A program made the position numbers and the translations under genes. Positions 38,704 through 39,381 of a stretch of DNA of 39,381 bases are shown here, in pieces. Position 1 is the first letter of the stretch, and every line of letters starts with the position of its first letter. The notes beneath the pieces were generated by a model. That model was not told where the DNA came from. It saw nothing but the letters and a program-made list of their open reading frames with translations, and searched no databases. The DNA comes from a virus: the IMG/VR virus record IMGVR_UViG_3300046512_000365, positions 1-39,381 of that record; one strand, given 5' to 3'.

Positions 38704-39381
38704 ATGGATATGGATGAATCGCAGCATGGCCGGATCGCCCTTGATCGACTGATCGTCGAACGAGGGGAAAATTATGCCGATCTTTCCCGGCTGATCGGTC
38801 GCAACCCCGCCTATATTCAACAATTCATCAAACGCGGCACGCCGCGCAAACTGGATGAGGAAGACCGCCGTGTGCTGGCGCGCTATTTCGGCGTGCCTGA
38901 ACAGATGTTGGGCGGCGTGGCTTCGCCGACCGTCGCTGGCGTACCCGCCATGCGCGGCATGCCTGCCGTCATCGTGGTCCCCCGGCTCGCGCTGGGGGCA
39001 TCGGCCGGCCAGGGTTCGCTCGATGAAGATGAACGGGCGGCGGGCGTGATGGCGTTCGATGCGCGCTGGCTGCGTCATCTGGGCGTGCGGCCGCAGCGCG
39101 TATCGATCATCCGAGTGGATGGCGAATCGATGGCGCCAACGCTGAACGACGGCGACGACATCATGGTGGATCATGACGACGATGCCGGTCGGTTGCGCGA
39201 CGGCGTCTATGTGCTGCGGCTGGACGGCGTGCTGATGGTCAAGCGGATCGCCATGGGGCCGCGCCGCGGCTGGTTCAGCGTGGTGAGCGACAATCCCCAT
39301 TATCCCGACTGGACCGACATCGATCCTGCACTGGTGGATATCGTCGGCCGGGTCGTCTGGAGCGGCAGGCGTTTGCACTAA
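38704..39381 (+). CDS. Chromosomal S24/LexA-like transcriptional regulator
   Basis: A 225-residue regulator. The N-terminal helix-turn-helix is around residues 24-45 (YADLSRLIGRNPAYIQQFIK); the S24 domain has the nucleophile S142 (GESM), lysine K180 (MVKRI), and a likely cleavage bond at Ala101-Gly102 (GASAGQG). Codon bias and its own operator cluster fit a long-resident host gene rather than the prophage. It ends at the window edge with its TAA included. It may respond to DNA damage like other S24 repressors. A remnant of another prophage is an alternative. Confidence 0.85.
   Translation: MDMDESQHGRIALDRLIVERGENYADLSRLIGRNPAYIQQFIKRGTPRKLDEEDRRVLARYFGVPEQMLGGVASPTVAGVPAMRGMPAVIVVPRLALGASAGQGSLDEDERAAGVMAFDARWLRHLGVRPQRVSIIRVDGESMAPTLNDGDDIMVDHDDDAGRLRDGVYVLRLDGVLMVKRIAMGPRRGWFSVVSDNPHYPDWTDIDPALVDIVGRVVWSGRRLH

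Overview
The window is most of a Mu-like (transposable) siphophage prophage in a high-GC alphaproteobacterium, most likely a sphingomonad. The phage assignment rests on a MuA-type DDE transposase with an adjacent MuB-type ATPase, Ner, GemA, a Mor/C-family activator, DUF3164, DUF2730, DUF3486 small terminase, gp28-like large terminase, DUF935 portal, Mu F-like and Mu G-like morphogenesis proteins, a Mu I-like protease/scaffold and DUF1320. There is a long tape measure and a DUF1799 chaperone but no sheath or contractile baseplate genes, so a long non-contractile tail is inferred (B3/D3112 style). The host guess rests on GC-rich codon use, a GTTC-N7-GTTC (alphaproteobacterial LexA) box, and two chromosomal-looking genes at the right edge.

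Layout. (1) 1-18772, all on the minus strand: the left late arm, read leftward from protease/scaffold (18772) through decoration and capsid proteins, connector and tail-completion genes, tail tube, a frameshifting tail chaperone pair, tape measure, a giant tail-tip/fibre protein, then the lysis genes and a secreted protein at the window edge. (2) 18887-20310: a small accessory block with a YozE-like gene under a putative SOS box and a lipoprotein moron. (3) 20307-21138: S24-type repressor and a three-operator control region. (4) 21138-28989, plus strand: a tightly overlapping early operon (Ner, a 34-residue Cys-rich ORF, transposase, MuB, many small ORFs, a stand-alone LexA DNA-binding domain, GemA, Mor-like activator). 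(5) 29026-29856: an AT-rich HNH-like cargo gene on the opposite strand. (6) 30050-36023, plus strand: the right late arm (DUF2730, small and large terminase, portal, a GapR-like protein, Mu F-like protein with a possible RNase-like C-terminus). (7) 36220-38034: a membrane-protein moron and a D12-class adenine methylase. (8) 38044-38164: tandem and inverted 13-bp repeats that look like transposase-binding sites near the right phage end. (9) 38409-39381: two probable host genes.

The most notable points are the following. The late regulon is split into two arms running away from a central early region. A matching palindrome (half-site CGGATAC, 4-bp spacer) lies ahead of the left late operon, the right late operon and the lysis genes, always with the perfect half-site toward the gene; I propose it as the site of the single Mor-like activator. 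A textbook G GGA AAC slippery heptamer lies directly before the stop of the tail chaperone gene and opens the -1 frame into the DUF1799 gene. The left phage end is not visible and must lie beyond position 1. Nothing here was checked by database search; family names come from sequence recognition.
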